Assembly (NCBI RefSeq): GCF_000013225.1
Contig: NC_007776.1
Coordinates: 887,277 to 951,276 of the forward strand
DNA: 64,000 nt
Direction: 5' to 3'
From: Synechococcus sp. JA-2-3B'a(2-13)
GTDB taxonomy: Bacteria > Cyanobacteriota > Cyanobacteriia > Thermostichales > Thermostichaceae
Each line of letters starts with the position of its first letter. The first letter of the stretch is position 1. The position numbers were made by a program, and so were the translations under genes. The notes under the pieces were generated by a model, which saw only the letters and a list, made by a program, of their open reading frames with translations, was not told where the DNA came from and did not search any database. Positions 1-9,262 of the stretch are shown piece after piece.

Positions 1-659
1 ATTACATCCTCCATGTTGTCGACGCTGATGATCCAGCCTTCCCCACCAAAGGGAGATTTGAACAAGTAGCCGAAGATCACAGCGGGGTTCAAGGTGGGGT
101 TGGTAATTACCCGCACATCGCCACCCCCTGGAGCCCAGGTGTCATAGACACCGCCAAACCACATGGCCTTGGCCACCAATAGGAAAGCCCCCAACCCCAA
201 CAGGATCAGGTGGATCCCCAGGATGGTGGTCATCTTGTTCTTGTCTTTCCAGTCGTAGCCGAAGAAGGGGAAAGACTGCTCCAGAGTTTCTGGGCCGCGA
301 ATGGCGTGATAAATGCCCCCCAACCCCAGCACGGCGCTGGAGATCAGGTGCAGCACCCCGATGACAAAGTAGGGGTAGGTGTCAATCACCTCGCCCCCCG
401 GGCCAACCCCCCAGCCCAGAGTGGCCACGTGGGGCATCAGGATCAGGCCCTGCTCATACATAGGCCGATCCGGCGTGAAGTGAGCCACCTCAAACAGCAG
501 CATCGCCCCCGCCCAGAAGACGATCAGGCCAGCGTGAGCCACATGGGCGCCCAAAAGCCGACCGGAGAGATTAATCAAGCGGGCATTCCCAGCCCACCAG
601 GCAAATCCGCCTTGGGTGCGATCTTGCACCACTGCAGAACCAAATGTTGTCGAGGTCAC
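1..659 (-). CDS. psbC: Photosystem II CP43 chlorophyll-binding protein, 3' end cut by window
   Basis: CP43 is the inner light-harvesting protein of photosystem II in the thylakoid membrane; it binds chlorophyll a and contributes a ligand to the Mn cluster. About 219 codons are present, starting V-T-S-T-T-F-G-S and running through the family block [16 protein letters not shown] and the loop segment [18 protein letters not shown]. The C-terminal half lies beyond position 1. I chose the GTG at 659 because GGAGGT lies 8 bases upstream; an in-frame GTG at about 701 is possible. psbD lies upstream on the same strand, but 187 bp separate the genes instead of the usual overlap. Confidence 0.96.
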   Translation of the reverse strand, partial: MTSTTFGSAVVQDRTQGGFAWWAGNARLINLSGRLLGAHVAHAGLIVFWAGAMLLFEVAHFTPDRPMYEQGLILMPHVATLGWGVGPGGEVIDTYPYFVIGVLHLISSAVLGLGGIYHAIRGPETLEQSFPFFGYDWKDKNKMTTILGIHLILLGLGAFLLVAKAMWFGGVYDTWAPGGGDVRVITNPTLNPAVIFGYLFKSPFGGEGWIISVDNMEDV

Positions 660-846
660 AGAGACCAACCTCCAATGATAGTCAGGAACAAGAGACACCA
701 AAAAAAGTTTAGTTAACGCGAGCGCCTGCCGTTGGGCTCCCTGTCCACTGGGATCCGCGGCAGGGGATCCCTTGGGCAAGCGCTCATCCTCACAGAGCAG
801 ATCTCTAGGGATCTACCGCAGCTAAAGTCGAGCGAGCTCAGTGGGT

Positions 847-1905
847 TTAGAGCGCATTGCCGCGGGGGAGGACTTCTTCAGGGAACTCAAAGCGCTCATG
901 GGGCTGGTCCTGCGGCGCCATCCACGCCCGAATCCCCTCGTTCAGCAAAATGTTCTTCGTGTAAAACGTCTCAAACTCCGGGTCTTCCGCTGCCCGCACC
1001 TCCTGACTGATAAAGTCATACGCCCGCAGGTTCAGCGCCAACCCCACTACCCCAATGCTCGACATCCACAAACCCGTCACCGGCACAAACAACATGAAAA
1101 AGTGCAGCCACCGCTTGTTGGAAAACGCTATCCCAAAAATCTGGCTCCAGTACCGGTTGGCCGTCACCATCGAGTAGGTCTCCTCCGACTGCGTCGGCTC
1201 AAAAGCCCGAAAGGTGCTGGCCGCCTCCCCATCCTGAAACAGGGTGTTCTCCACCGTCGCCCCGTGGATGGCACACAACAGCGCTCCACCCAAAACGCCA
1301 GCCACCCCCATCATGTGGAACGGGTTCAGCGTCCAGTTGTGAAACCCCTGGAAAAACAGCAAAAAGCGGAAAATCCCCGCCACCCCAAAGCTGGGCGCAA
1401 AAAACCAGCTGCTCTGCCCCAGCGGGTAAATCAAAAACACGCTCACAAACACCGCTATCGGCGCGCTAAACGCAATGGCGTTGTAGGGCCGCACCCCCAC
1501 CAGCCGGGCAATCTCAAATTGCCGCAGCATAAAGCCAATCAGCCCCAGCGCTCCGTGCAGGGCCACAAAGGTCCACAGCCCCCCAATCTGGCACCAGCGG
1601 GTGAAGTCCCCCTGGGCTTCGGGGCCCCACAGCAGCAGCAGGCTGTGCCCCATGCTGTCGGCGGGGGTGGAGACGGCTACGGTCAAAAAGTTGCACCCTT
1701 CCAGGTAGGAGCTGGCCAATCCGTGGGTGTACCAGGAAGTTACAAAGGTGGTGCCGGTGAGCCAGCCGCCCAGGGCTAGGTAAGCGCAGGGGAACAGCAG
1801 CAGCCCGGACCAGCCGATAAACACGAATCTGTCGCGCTTGAGCCAGTCATCGACGATGTCGAACCATCCTCGCTCCTGACGCACGCGCCCTACCGCTATG
1901 GTCAT
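847..1905 (-). CDS. psbD: Photosystem II D2 reaction-centre protein
   Basis: D2 pairs with D1 to hold P680, the pheophytins, QA and the non-haem iron in the thylakoid membrane. The 352-residue product is full length, starts [15 protein letters not shown] and ends in the conserved tail PRGNAL. Five hydrophobic helices are visible, with the family segments [26 protein letters not shown] and [18 protein letters not shown] (each partly quoted here as family blocks). The ATG at 1905 has AAGGAG nine bases upstream. A spacer of about 187 bp separates it from psbC, so the two may still be cotranscribed but are not overlapping. Confidence 0.98.
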   Translation of the reverse strand: MTIAVGRVRQERGWFDIVDDWLKRDRFVFIGWSGLLLFPCAYLALGGWLTGTTFVTSWYTHGLASSYLEGCNFLTVAVSTPADSMGHSLLLLWGPEAQGDFTRWCQIGGLWTFVALHGALGLIGFMLRQFEIARLVGVRPYNAIAFSAPIAVFVSVFLIYPLGQSSWFFAPSFGVAGIFRFLLFFQGFHNWTLNPFHMMGVAGVLGGALLCAIHGATVENTLFQDGEAASTFRAFEPTQSEETYSMVTANRYWSQIFGIAFSNKRWLHFFMLFVPVTGLWMSSIGVVGLALNLRAYDFISQEVRAAEDPEFETFYTKNILLNEGIRAWMAPQDQPHERFEFPEEVLPRGNAL

Positions 1906-2225
1906 CTGAACTACTCCTTAAAGACATCTAAATGAATGAGGACGTTAATGAAACTACAAAGTTTGCTTCTTCGAAGCAGGAGCGGAGCCTAGGTATAAGG
2001 ACTCAACTCCTGGGTCTTTTGCCTCAGTTTCCTTGAACGGCTCTTTGGCGAGAACTGCCTGGGAACTTTCCAGTGGGTTAGAATTCCCAGCGCTCCAAGA
2101 CCCTATCGAGAACCGTTTCCAGGGCTCACGAGGCCCAACAGAGCATTCGAGAGCCACCGGACAAGTTTTACGGCTGTAGGCATTACAATTTAGCCTATGC
2201 CGGTAAAGACTTGTAAATTGCTTTC

Positions 2226-2256
2226 ATTATAGAGGTGGATAGCCGGATCTCATCAA
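2226..2256 (-). promoter_or_regulatory. Candidate sigma-70 type promoter for psbD
   Basis: On the minus strand a perfect TATAAT (2226-2231) is preceded by TTGATG (2251-2256) with a 19-bp spacer. It points at psbD and would give a leader of roughly 310 nt. The spacer is slightly long and no other evidence supports it. Confidence 0.35.
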
Positions 2257-2382
2257 GTCTGGGAGAACGACTGTTTTTCGAGGAGTTGGGTTTGGGCCGC
2301 TACACCCTTGGAGTGAAGGCCAGGGCTTGGGATCCGATATCCTGAGAAGGCGATGTATCCCATTTGCGAGGAAGCTGAATCT

Positions 2383-2490
2383 ATGGCTGGCGAGATCTTC
2401 ACCACTGCTGGACTCTGCATTGTGCTGACCCTGGTGGGCGTGGCACTTGGATATGGGATCCTGAGGGTGACCCAAGGGGGGGCAGAGTAA
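2383..2490 (+). CDS. petM: Cytochrome b6f complex subunit PetM
   Basis: PetM is a single-helix peripheral subunit of the cytochrome b6f complex. This 35-residue reading frame starts [12 protein letters not shown], has one hydrophobic helix ([17 protein letters not shown]) and ends RVTQGGAE. That matches the family pattern of a short S/AGE start, a helix with a central VG.ALG, and an acidic QG.E end. GAGGAA lies about nine bases before the ATG. The gene is divergent from psbD and is too short to be caught by length filters. The main alternative would be another one-helix photosynthetic subunit, but the ends favour PetM. Confidence 0.8.
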
Positions 2491-2603
2491 AGCTGTCGAG
2501 GATTTCTCCCGGGCCCGGTATCGGGCCTTGTTACAGCTCCATGTCAATTCCATGTCAATTGGCCACCTGGATATGAGGTGGGTGGCGGAAAGATGATAAA
2601 CTC

Positions 2604-3578
2604 ATGAAGATTTGTATCGTTGGCGCTGGGGCGGTGGGAAGTCACTTGGCCATATGCCTGGCTCGGTCTGGCTTTCCCGTCAGTGTCGTGGCCCGTGGAG
2701 CTCACCTGCAGGCCATCCGCACCCAAGGTCTGAAGCTCATCCGGCAGGGGGATCCCTCCCAAACCTGGGTAGAGCGGTTGACAGCCACCGACGATCCGGC
2801 TGCCCTGGGCCCACAGGACTGGCTGATAGTGACGGTCAAGGCCCACAGCTTGCCGCAGCTTGCCCCTCGACTGGGATCCCTGTGTGGCCCCGACACCCCC
2901 ATTGTGATTGCCCAGAATGGTATCCCCTGGTGGTACTTCTACCGGCATGGCGGCGAGTTTGAGGGGCATTCCCTGACTTCCGTGGATCCAGAAGGGGTTA
3001 TCGCTGCTCATTTGCCGATAGAGCGGGTGATTGGCTGTGTGGTGTACATTGCCGTGCAGTTGGCAGAGCCGGGAGTGGTCTTGCACACAGGGGGTGGGCG
3101 CTACATTCTGGGGGAGCCGGATGGATCCCTGTCAGGACGGCTGCAGTCCTTGGCCGCCATCTTTGAACAGGCGCAGCTTTCCACCACTCTCACCTCGCAG
3201 ATTCGGGCCGAGATCTGGCAGAAACTGTGGGGCAATGCCGCCTTCAATCCCATCAGCGCCCTCACCCGGGCTGCTCAAGATGAGATCGCTCAGTACCCAC
3301 CCACCCGTGCTTTGGTTCGGTCGGTGATGCGGGAAGTTGAGGCTGTAGCCCAAGCTCTGGGGATCCGGCTGCCGGTCTCTTTGGAAGAGCGGCTAGAAGA
3401 TGCAGCCCGCGTGGGATCCCATCGCACCTCGATGCTGCAGGATGTTGAGCTGGGGCGACGGACGGAGATCGAGGCCATTGTGGGAGCCATCACCGAGTTG
3501 GGGCGTTTGGTGGGGGTGCCCACTCCCCATTTGGATACTCTGTATGCTTGCGTCAAGCTGCTGGAGCGCTCTCTTTAG
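2604..3578 (+). CDS. panE: 2-dehydropantoate 2-reductase
   Basis: Reduces ketopantoate to pantoate with NADPH in pantothenate and coenzyme A synthesis, in the cytoplasm. The 324 residues open with a Rossmann fold (MKICIVGAGAVGSHLA, GxGxxG at residues 7-12). Then come the family signature VKAHSLPQLAP, the NGI block, and the C-terminal helical domain with EIWQKLWGNAAFNPISALT, where the catalytic Lys and Asn/Ser of KPR enzymes sit. Length is normal. It stands alone, with no other pan gene in the window. Members of this family sometimes act on other keto acids, so the exact substrate is inferred. Confidence 0.85.
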   Translation: MKICIVGAGAVGSHLAICLARSGFPVSVVARGAHLQAIRTQGLKLIRQGDPSQTWVERLTATDDPAALGPQDWLIVTVKAHSLPQLAPRLGSLCGPDTPIVIAQNGIPWWYFYRHGGEFEGHSLTSVDPEGVIAAHLPIERVIGCVVYIAVQLAEPGVVLHTGGGRYILGEPDGSLSGRLQSLAAIFEQAQLSTTLTSQIRAEIWQKLWGNAAFNPISALTRAAQDEIAQYPPTRALVRSVMREVEAVAQALGIRLPVSLEERLEDAARVGSHRTSMLQDVELGRRTEIEAIVGAITELGRLVGVPTPHLDTLYACVKLLERSL

Positions 3579-3771
3579 GCTCTTGCAGGGAGCGGTAGGG
3601 TCGCTACCGAACGGCAGAGAAACGATTCGTTTGCTGGATCCCAGGCTCCCCCCTGGGGAAGTGGCTCGAACTCTAGAATGGCTGTAGCCTCGAACTGACG
3701 AGGAAGCTGAAGGTAGCTGTCCATTTTTCTCCGACTCAACCCAACTGAAATCACAGCATTTGAATTAGCAA

Positions 3772-4539
3772 ATGATGCTTGAAAACTCCATCGTGCTCAT
3801 CACCGGAGCCAGTAGCGGCATTGGGGCCGCTTGTGCCACCCTTTTTGCCCGTTCTGGAGCCCGCCTGATTCTGGTGGCCCGCCGTCAGGATCGGCTGCAG
3901 GAACTGGCTGGGGAATTGCAGCAGGCTTACGGCACTCCTTCCTACCTGCTGGCTTTGGATGTGCGGGATGGGGCAGCCGTGCAGCAGGCGCTTCAATCTT
4001 TGCCCTCGCCGTGGGCCAACATCGACATCTTGGTCAACAATGCAGGTTTAAGTCGTGGCTTGGACAAGCTCCACATGGGGGCCTTGCAAGACTGGGAAGA
4101 GATGATCGATACCAACCTCAAGGGTCTGCTCTATGTTACCCGCGCCGTTTTGCCCGGCATGGTGGAGCGAGGTCGAGGCCATGTGGTGAACATCGGCTCC
4201 ATTGCCGGTCGGCAGACCTACCCAGGTGGCGCTGTGTATTGCGCTTCCAAGGCCGCCGTGCGGGCCATCTCCGAGGGGCTGAAGCTGGATTTACTGGGCA
4301 CCCCCATTCGCGTCACCGAGATTCAGCCGGGCCTGGTGGAAACCGAGTTCAGCCAAGTGCGCTTCCGTGGGGATCGCGCCCGTGCGGCAGCAGTGTATCA
4401 GGGCCTCACCCCCTTGACGGCGATGGATGTGGCTGAAGTGGTGGTGTTTGCGGCAACCCGTCCCCCCCACGTGAACATCAGCGAGATCTTGCTTGTGCCC
4501 ACCGACCAAGCCAGTACCACCCTCGTACATCGTCGATAA
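3772..4539 (+). CDS. Short-chain dehydrogenase/reductase, YdfG-like
   Basis: A 255-residue classical SDR, predicted NADP-dependent oxidoreductase in the cytoplasm. It shows the TGASSGIG cofactor motif near residues 11-18, NNAG in the middle, the catalytic Ser in NIGSIAG and the YCASKAA active site (YxxxK). The tail PGLVETEFSQVRFRGDR resembles the YdfG 3-hydroxy acid dehydrogenase group, which suggests serine or 3-hydroxyacid oxidation; this is inference. Two adjacent ATG codons (3772, 3775) could serve as start. It is followed after 72 bp by a histidine kinase gene on the same strand. Confidence 0.85.
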   Translation: MMLENSIVLITGASSGIGAACATLFARSGARLILVARRQDRLQELAGELQQAYGTPSYLLALDVRDGAAVQQALQSLPSPWANIDILVNNAGLSRGLDKLHMGALQDWEEMIDTNLKGLLYVTRAVLPGMVERGRGHVVNIGSIAGRQTYPGGAVYCASKAAVRAISEGLKLDLLGTPIRVTEIQPGLVETEFSQVRFRGDRARAAAVYQGLTPLTAMDVAEVVVFAATRPPHVNISEILLVPTDQASTTLVHRR

Positions 4540-4611
4540 GAGGCCGGCAACCGGGCTTTCGCCTCCACTCTTGCTTCCCTGAGCGACAATGGCAGCAAAG
4601 GTGGTGGGAAC

Positions 4612-5871
4612 ATGGGACTGGAAGCCGGGATCCTGATCGGGTTGGGAATCGGTTTGCTTTGCACGTTGCTCCTGCTGTGGCAAAGTCGGCGTCGTTTCAG
4701 CCGCGAATTGCAACGGTTGGGATCCCTGGTGCATCTGGCCATGCCCCTCCACTCCCTGGAACAGATGCTCAGCTTGCTCAGCCGTTATCTTCGCCAACAA
4801 GATCTGGATTGGGCCAACCAAAAACAGCAACTGCAAAACTGGCAATACCTGAGTCAGCGGCTCCCTTGGGGATATCTGCGGGTAGACGAAAACAACGTGG
4901 TGCTGGAGTGCAATCCTACCGCCCAGCGCCTGCTGCGCATCAGCCAATGGCAGCCGGGCATCAAGCTCTTGCTGGAATGGGTGCGCTCCTATGAGTTGGA
5001 TCAGCTCATCGAGGCTACCCGCCGACAGGAGACCGCTGCTCCTGTCCAAAGTCGCGAATGGATTTTCTACCCTTCCGGTGGGGATGGCAAACCGATTCCG
5101 CTGCGGGCTTGGGGGTTGCTCCTGCCGCAAGCGCACGTGGCCATTTTTTTAGAAGACCGGCTGGAAGCAAAAATGCTGGCCCAACAGCGGGATCGCTGGG
5201 CTTCGGATGTGGCTCACGAGCTGAAAACCCCCCTCACCTCCATTCGCTTGCTGGCCGAAACTTTACAAAGCCGGGTCGATGCCGCTCAAGCAGTCTGGGT
5301 GGAACGATTGCTAAATGAAACTCTGCGCCTGAGCCATTTGGTTCAAGACTTGCTCGAACTCAGCGCCCTCAATTTGGGAGCCGCATCCCGCTCTCAGTGG
5401 CGCTGGGTGGATCTGGCAAGTCTGGTGCAGGAAGCCTGGCAAAGTGTAGAGCCGTTGGCCAAGCCTCGACACCAGGAACTGCACCTGAGCGGATTGTCCC
5501 AGATTTACCTCTGGGGAGATGAGCAACGCCTATACCGCCTCATCCTCAATCTCTTGGACAACGCCGTCAAGTATGGCAAGCCCGACTCTCCTATCCATGT
5601 GGTGCTTTCGGAGCAGGGATCCCAGGTGCAGTTAGAGGTGTACGACCACGGCCCCGGCCTGCCAGAAGATCAATTTGAGTTGGTCTTTCAGCCCTTTTAC
5701 CGCACCGACACTGCGCGGGCCCGCAGCAAAGGCGGAACCGGCCTAGGGCTGGCAATTGTGCGACAAATTGTCGAAGTTCACGGGGGCACCATCCAACTGC
5801 GCAATCACCCGCAAACCGGTGGGCTGTGGGTTCAGGTGGAACTGCCCCGGAAGCACCTGGATCCCTTGTGA
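4612..5871 (+). CDS. PAS-containing sensor histidine kinase, PhoR/SphS-like
   Basis: Two-component sensor kinase, 419 residues. It has an N-terminal membrane helix (residues 7-22), a linker, a PAS-like domain around residues 85-190, and a dimerisation domain with phospho-acceptor His202 in VAHELKTPLTS. An ATPase domain follows, with the N box LLDNAVKYGK, DHGPGLP and GGTGLGLAIV. A single membrane anchor followed by PAS and kinase is the architecture of cyanobacterial SphS, the phosphate sensor. No response regulator lies next to it, so the SphS identity is tentative while the kinase call is secure. Confidence 0.9.
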   Translation: MGLEAGILIGLGIGLLCTLLLLWQSRRRFSRELQRLGSLVHLAMPLHSLEQMLSLLSRYLRQQDLDWANQKQQLQNWQYLSQRLPWGYLRVDENNVVLECNPTAQRLLRISQWQPGIKLLLEWVRSYELDQLIEATRRQETAAPVQSREWIFYPSGGDGKPIPLRAWGLLLPQAHVAIFLEDRLEAKMLAQQRDRWASDVAHELKTPLTSIRLLAETLQSRVDAAQAVWVERLLNETLRLSHLVQDLLELSALNLGAASRSQWRWVDLASLVQEAWQSVEPLAKPRHQELHLSGLSQIYLWGDEQRLYRLILNLLDNAVKYGKPDSPIHVVLSEQGSQVQLEVYDHGPGLPEDQFELVFQPFYRTDTARARSKGGTGLGLAIVRQIVEVHGGTIQLRNHPQTGGLWVQVELPRKHLDPL

Positions 5872-6025
5872 AACCCGCCCGAAGACGCTCGCGTCAGTGG
5901 CCCGCAGCCAGAATCTGGACGAGAATCGCCTAAGATTTCCTTTCTTCAGGGCTGTCCATCTCAGGGGTGATCCCCTAGAATTGGGGTAGGTAATCTTTAC
6001 AGTTCATCTTAAGCAGGCATTCGGA

Positions 6026-6289
6026 ATGGGTACTGACTATCATTCCGCGGACTTGTTGTCCGAACGGGAACTGCAAGTCATCGAGTTGATTGCGGCAGGA
6101 CTGACCAATCAGGACATTGCGGAACGCTTAGAGATCAGCAAACGCACCGTTGACAATCACATCAGCAACATTTTGAGCAAGACCCGAACGGCAAATCGGG
6201 TGGCCTTAGTACGCTGGGCCTTGCAATGGGGAAAGATTTGCCTGGATCAGGTAAACTGCTGCACTTTGGTCGATGACAAAATTGCTTAG
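6026..6289 (+). CDS. pedR: Small LuxR-type regulator, PedR-like
   Basis: An 87-residue protein that is almost only a LuxR/NarL helix-turn-helix: LSERELQVIELIAAGL, then TNQDIAERLEISKRTVDNH and the family tail. It has no receiver domain. Cyanobacteria carry a stand-alone protein of this size, PedR, which changes activity with photosynthetic electron transport through a thioredoxin-linked cysteine; this one has cysteines near its end (KICLDQVNCC). The gene stands alone between the kinase and a small conserved protein. Other small LuxR-type proteins remain possible. Confidence 0.7.
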   Translation: MGTDYHSADLLSERELQVIELIAAGLTNQDIAERLEISKRTVDNHISNILSKTRTANRVALVRWALQWGKICLDQVNCCTLVDDKIA

Positions 6290-6570
6290 TCCCATCCCAT
6301 TTTGCCGGTCAAGTGTCCAGCAAAGAGTGTTGAGCGGGGGGGTTTTGGTGACTGTATTGCCCAGAAGTTATAGTCATTTCAATGAGGAATGAAACTGTTC
6401 CGTTGCAGTGCTTCCTAGCTCTTCTCTCTCTTAGGGAGAGGGATTGGGGGGCTCGCGGAAGTGATGCGGAGCATTTGGGCGACACCGCGGAGTAGTTAGG
6501 AAGCGTCTTAATCTAGCTTGAAGTGACTATACTTGAGTTGTTTTGAGCTACGTTGATTGGGTTGTCATAC

Positions 6571-6831
6571 GTGAGCGTCCCCAAGCTGAAACGCTACGCT
6601 GTTCGCTACGATTCTATGCCCCTGATGGTTTATCGGGAATTGGCTGCCCATTTGGCTTGTGTTTCAGGGGTAGAAACGGAGCTGGAGTGGAAAAAAAACT
6701 CCACCTTTCGCTACCAAGACAGCCAAATAGAGGCATTGCATATTCATCAAGAACCCGATGCCGACATAGAACAAATTAAGCGTATTCTTGACCACTATGG
6801 AGCGTGGCAGTACAGCCCCTTAGAAGACTAG
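6571..6831 (+). CDS. Conserved small hypothetical protein
   Basis: I do not recognise a function. The 86-residue product is soluble and slightly acidic, with the segment VYRELAAHLACVSGVETEL and an end reading ILDHYGAWQYSPLED. I placed the start at the GTG at 6571 (VSVPKLKRYAV); a TTG at 6553 in the same frame would add six residues. Its 3' end faces desC, with a perfect palindromic hairpin between them. Confidence 0.5.
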   Translation: MSVPKLKRYAVRYDSMPLMVYRELAAHLACVSGVETELEWKKNSTFRYQDSQIEALHIHQEPDADIEQIKRILDHYGAWQYSPLED

Positions 6832-6850
6832 CTCTCTCTGCAACCCAAAA

Positions 6851-6874
6851 GGGATCCCTAGGGATAGGGATCCC
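6851..6874. terminator. GGGATCCC-based hairpin between convergent genes
   Basis: A perfect 10-bp stem (GGGATCCCTA / TAGGGATCCC) closes a GGGA loop midway between two convergent genes. Read on the minus strand it is followed by TTTT, so it could end desC transcription. The palindrome that saturates this genome supplies most of the stem. Confidence 0.45.
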
Positions 6875-6910
6875 CGGATGATTCCTCTGCAAGGTCTGGG
6901 AAAAACCAGT

Positions 6911-7795
6911 TCAGCGAGCAGCTTGGCCTTGGGCAGGCAGGTGCAGCTTACGAGCCAGGCCCAATCTCGCCAACAGCCAAATGGCCCAGTAGGTCATGTC
7001 GATCTCCCACCAACGCAAACCGGCCTTAACGCACTTCGGGTCGGCATGATGGTTGTTGTGCCAGCCTTCACCATAGGTTAGAATGGCCGCCCACCAAAGG
7101 TTACGAGCATTGTCATTGCTCTCGAAAGTCCGGTAACCCCAGAAGTGGCTGGCCGAGTTGATTAACCAGGTGCAATGCAGTAGCAGCACTGTCCGCACAA
7201 AGATACCGTACACGACGAATGACCAGCCTCCCAGCAGGTAGAGTATCGCGGCCAATGGCAGCTGCAGAAGCAGGGCGTACCTATCCAGCCAGCGGTAGAA
7301 GGGATCCCGAGCCAAGTCCGGCGCAAAGGCAGAATACTTCTCAGGGTTGAAAAATTCTTCGCGGTGGTAGATCAGCCAGAGTATGTGGCTCCACCAAAAG
7401 CCCTTACGAGCAGAATAGGGATCCTTCTCCTCGTCTTCGGTGAAGGCGTGGTGCTGACGATGGCCGCCCACCCAAAAGATCGGCCCCCCTTGAACGGCCA
7501 GGGCACCGAGAGTCGTGAAGACATATTCCAGCCACTTGGGCACCTGGAAACTACGATGGCTGAGCAGGCGGTGGTACCCCAAGCAGATGCCTAAGCTGCC
7601 GAAACACCAGTGGAGAAATAGGGCTACTCCCAGAGCGGGCCAGGAGAAGAAGAAAATGCCTCCCACCAAAGCCACCACGTGAAAGATGGCAAAGAAGAGC
7701 ACATGTTCCCAAGCAAACCGAAAGGACTCTTGGGGCTCGGGCTGAATGAGCGGAGCGGGATGATTCAGCGATTGGCGAGAAAAAGAAGTGGTCAT
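6911..7795 (-). CDS. desC: Acyl-lipid delta-9 type fatty acid desaturase
   Basis: Introduces a first double bond into fatty acids esterified in membrane lipids, using ferredoxin and a di-iron centre at the membrane. The three histidine boxes are visible: HRLLSH, HRQHH and HNNHH, set between hydrophobic helices, with WLINSASHFWG near the third. This layout is that of cyanobacterial DesC. I start it at the ATG at 7795 (MTTSFSRQSL); a longer frame to 7864 adds an unlikely hydrophobic leader. A TetR-family regulator is transcribed divergently about 310 bp away and is a plausible regulator, by position only. Confidence 0.88.
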   Translation of the reverse strand: MTTSFSRQSLNHPAPLIQPEPQESFRFAWEHVLFFAIFHVVALVGGIFFFSWPALGVALFLHWCFGSLGICLGYHRLLSHRSFQVPKWLEYVFTTLGALAVQGGPIFWVGGHRQHHAFTEDEEKDPYSARKGFWWSHILWLIYHREEFFNPEKYSAFAPDLARDPFYRWLDRYALLLQLPLAAILYLLGGWSFVVYGIFVRTVLLLHCTWLINSASHFWGYRTFESNDNARNLWWAAILTYGEGWHNNHHADPKCVKAGLRWWEIDMTYWAIWLLARLGLARKLHLPAQGQAAR

Positions 7796-8105
7796 GAACC
7801 CACAAAACCTCAGAAGAAGAAGTAGACTAGACTGACTAGGAAAGAGCCAAAACACAAAGCCCAAGTTAAGGCCGCCGGATAACAGCGGCCCAACGTGGAA
7901 ACGGAGTCAAACCCCTGAAGACACCGCCATAGCCAGCGGTGACTTGCTATGTGCTCCGCTGTGATGAACTTGGCTACACAGGAAGAAGAGGAGCAGAGGC
8001 AACGCCGCCGACATCCTCTCGCTTGACATTAAGCCTAGCGGTATTCCACCGTAAATGCAAGCGTCACTTGCAGCCCGCCGCAATTCTTCAGGTTTTCTCC
8101 TCACT
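7796..8105. other. Divergent intergenic region desC/TetR
   Basis: About 310 bp separate the divergent starts of desC and the TetR gene, so both promoters should lie here. I see no convincing operator palindrome or promoter hexamers by eye. Confidence 0.4.
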
Positions 8106-8819
8106 ATGGCACGTCCTTCTTCTCGGCAAAGGCTGCTGAATGCGGCTCGGGAGCTGTTCGTTCGTCAGGGCATCACCCAGACCACCACCCGTCAAATTGC
8201 AGATTTGGCCGGAGTGAATGAGGTCACCCTGTTTCGGCACTTCGGCACCAAGCAAGGGTTACTCCTGGCCGTATTTGGCGAGTTGGGGGTTTTTTCCGGC
8301 ATTGCCGATCTGCCTCTGAAGGCGGATCCCGCCCCCTCTCAAGGTTCTGGGTTGCAAGCCATTCTCCTGCGCTATGTCCACACCTGTTTTCGGGCTTTGG
8401 CCGATAATCCTGAACTGGTGCGCTCCCTGGTCGGGGAGGCTGGTCTTTATTCTGAGGAACATCGTCGCGCCTTGCGGATGGGTTTTTCTCAGGCCCAAGA
8501 ACAGCTGACAGAGTATTTGCGGCGATTTCCCAACTCTGAGTTGCAATCTGTCGAGCCAGATCGCCTTTATGCAGCCGTTGGGGTTTTGCATGTAATGATT
8601 TTGGGAGCAGCCATGCTGGCAGTAACCGCCGAGTTGCCCACCGTTCACGCCGACGGGGCGGAGCCCTCTGTTGAGGGGCAGCTATCGGATGAAAAATCTA
8701 AAAAATCAGAGAAAGGCGCCGAAACCGCCAGGATCCCCCCCCTCCTGCAAGCCTGCGTGGAGCTGTGGATGGCAGGCGTGACCCAACAGAGACCAGATAG
8801 AAAAGAGAGGAGGTTGTAA
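8106..8819 (+). CDS. TetR/AcrR family transcriptional regulator
   Basis: A 237-residue DNA-binding repressor-type protein. The N-terminal helix-turn-helix is clear: RLLNAARELFVRQGITQTT then RQIADLAGVNEVTLFRHFGT at about residues 8-50. The rest is a helical ligand domain with a low-complexity acidic stretch near residues 190-215. I chose the ATG at 8106 (MARPSSRQ); an upstream frame from 8055 is open but adds nothing conserved. The ligand is unknown. The last codons overlap the 3' end of the RNase P RNA gene on the opposite strand by about 16 bp. Confidence 0.85.
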   Translation: MARPSSRQRLLNAARELFVRQGITQTTTRQIADLAGVNEVTLFRHFGTKQGLLLAVFGELGVFSGIADLPLKADPAPSQGSGLQAILLRYVHTCFRALADNPELVRSLVGEAGLYSEEHRRALRMGFSQAQEQLTEYLRRFPNSELQSVEPDRLYAAVGVLHVMILGAAMLAVTAELPTVHADGAEPSVEGQLSDEKSKKSEKGAETARIPPLLQACVELWMAGVTQQRPDRKERRL

Positions 8820-9231
8820 GCCGGGTTCTGTAGTGCAGAGTTGCACTGGCGATCATCCATCTGGGAGTGATGTTACCATCACCCTCTAGCGGCTCACCAC
8901 CATCGAGAGCACCCTTCCCCACTTTGGGTACCGTGATCTCGATGCAGCCAACAGGGGCGAAGAACAGCCATGATCCTGCGGCTGCGGCCTTGCTTTCCAC
9001 CGGGGTTTACCGAGCCAACGCCTCACGACGTTGCTGGTGGGCTCTTACCCCACCTTTGCACCCTTACCTGTGCTGGGATCCCAGCCATCGGCGGTATGTT
9101 TCTGTGGCACTATCCTCGCGGTTACCCGCACTGGGCTTTCCCCAGCGGTGTGTTCTTCTGAAAGCCCGGACTTTCCTCATCCCGCTGTCTGGTGGCGACA
9201 GCAAGGACGCGATCGCCTGCCCCTCCTCTCT
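8804..9231 (-). ncRNA. rnpB: RNase P RNA (bacterial type A)
   Basis: The catalytic RNA that trims tRNA 5' leaders. Read on the minus strand, it has the conserved GAGGAAAGTCCGGGC near its 5' end and ACAGAACCCGGCTTA near its 3' end. The outer stem P1 is visible as AGAGAGGAGG (about 9222-9231) pairing with CCTCCTCTCT (about 8804-8813). That gives about 428 nt, normal for cyanobacteria. End points are set by this stem. It also contains the only HIP1 octamer (GCGATCGC, about 9210) that I found outside the helicase operon. Confidence 0.93.
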
Positions 9232-9262
9232 CTTCAGCTCGATCCTACTGCATCTTCCAAAC

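Noticed and set aside
841-1779. Antisense frame over psbD, rich in Pro, Arg and His
   Set aside because: Basic low-complexity translation opposite a certain psbD gene.
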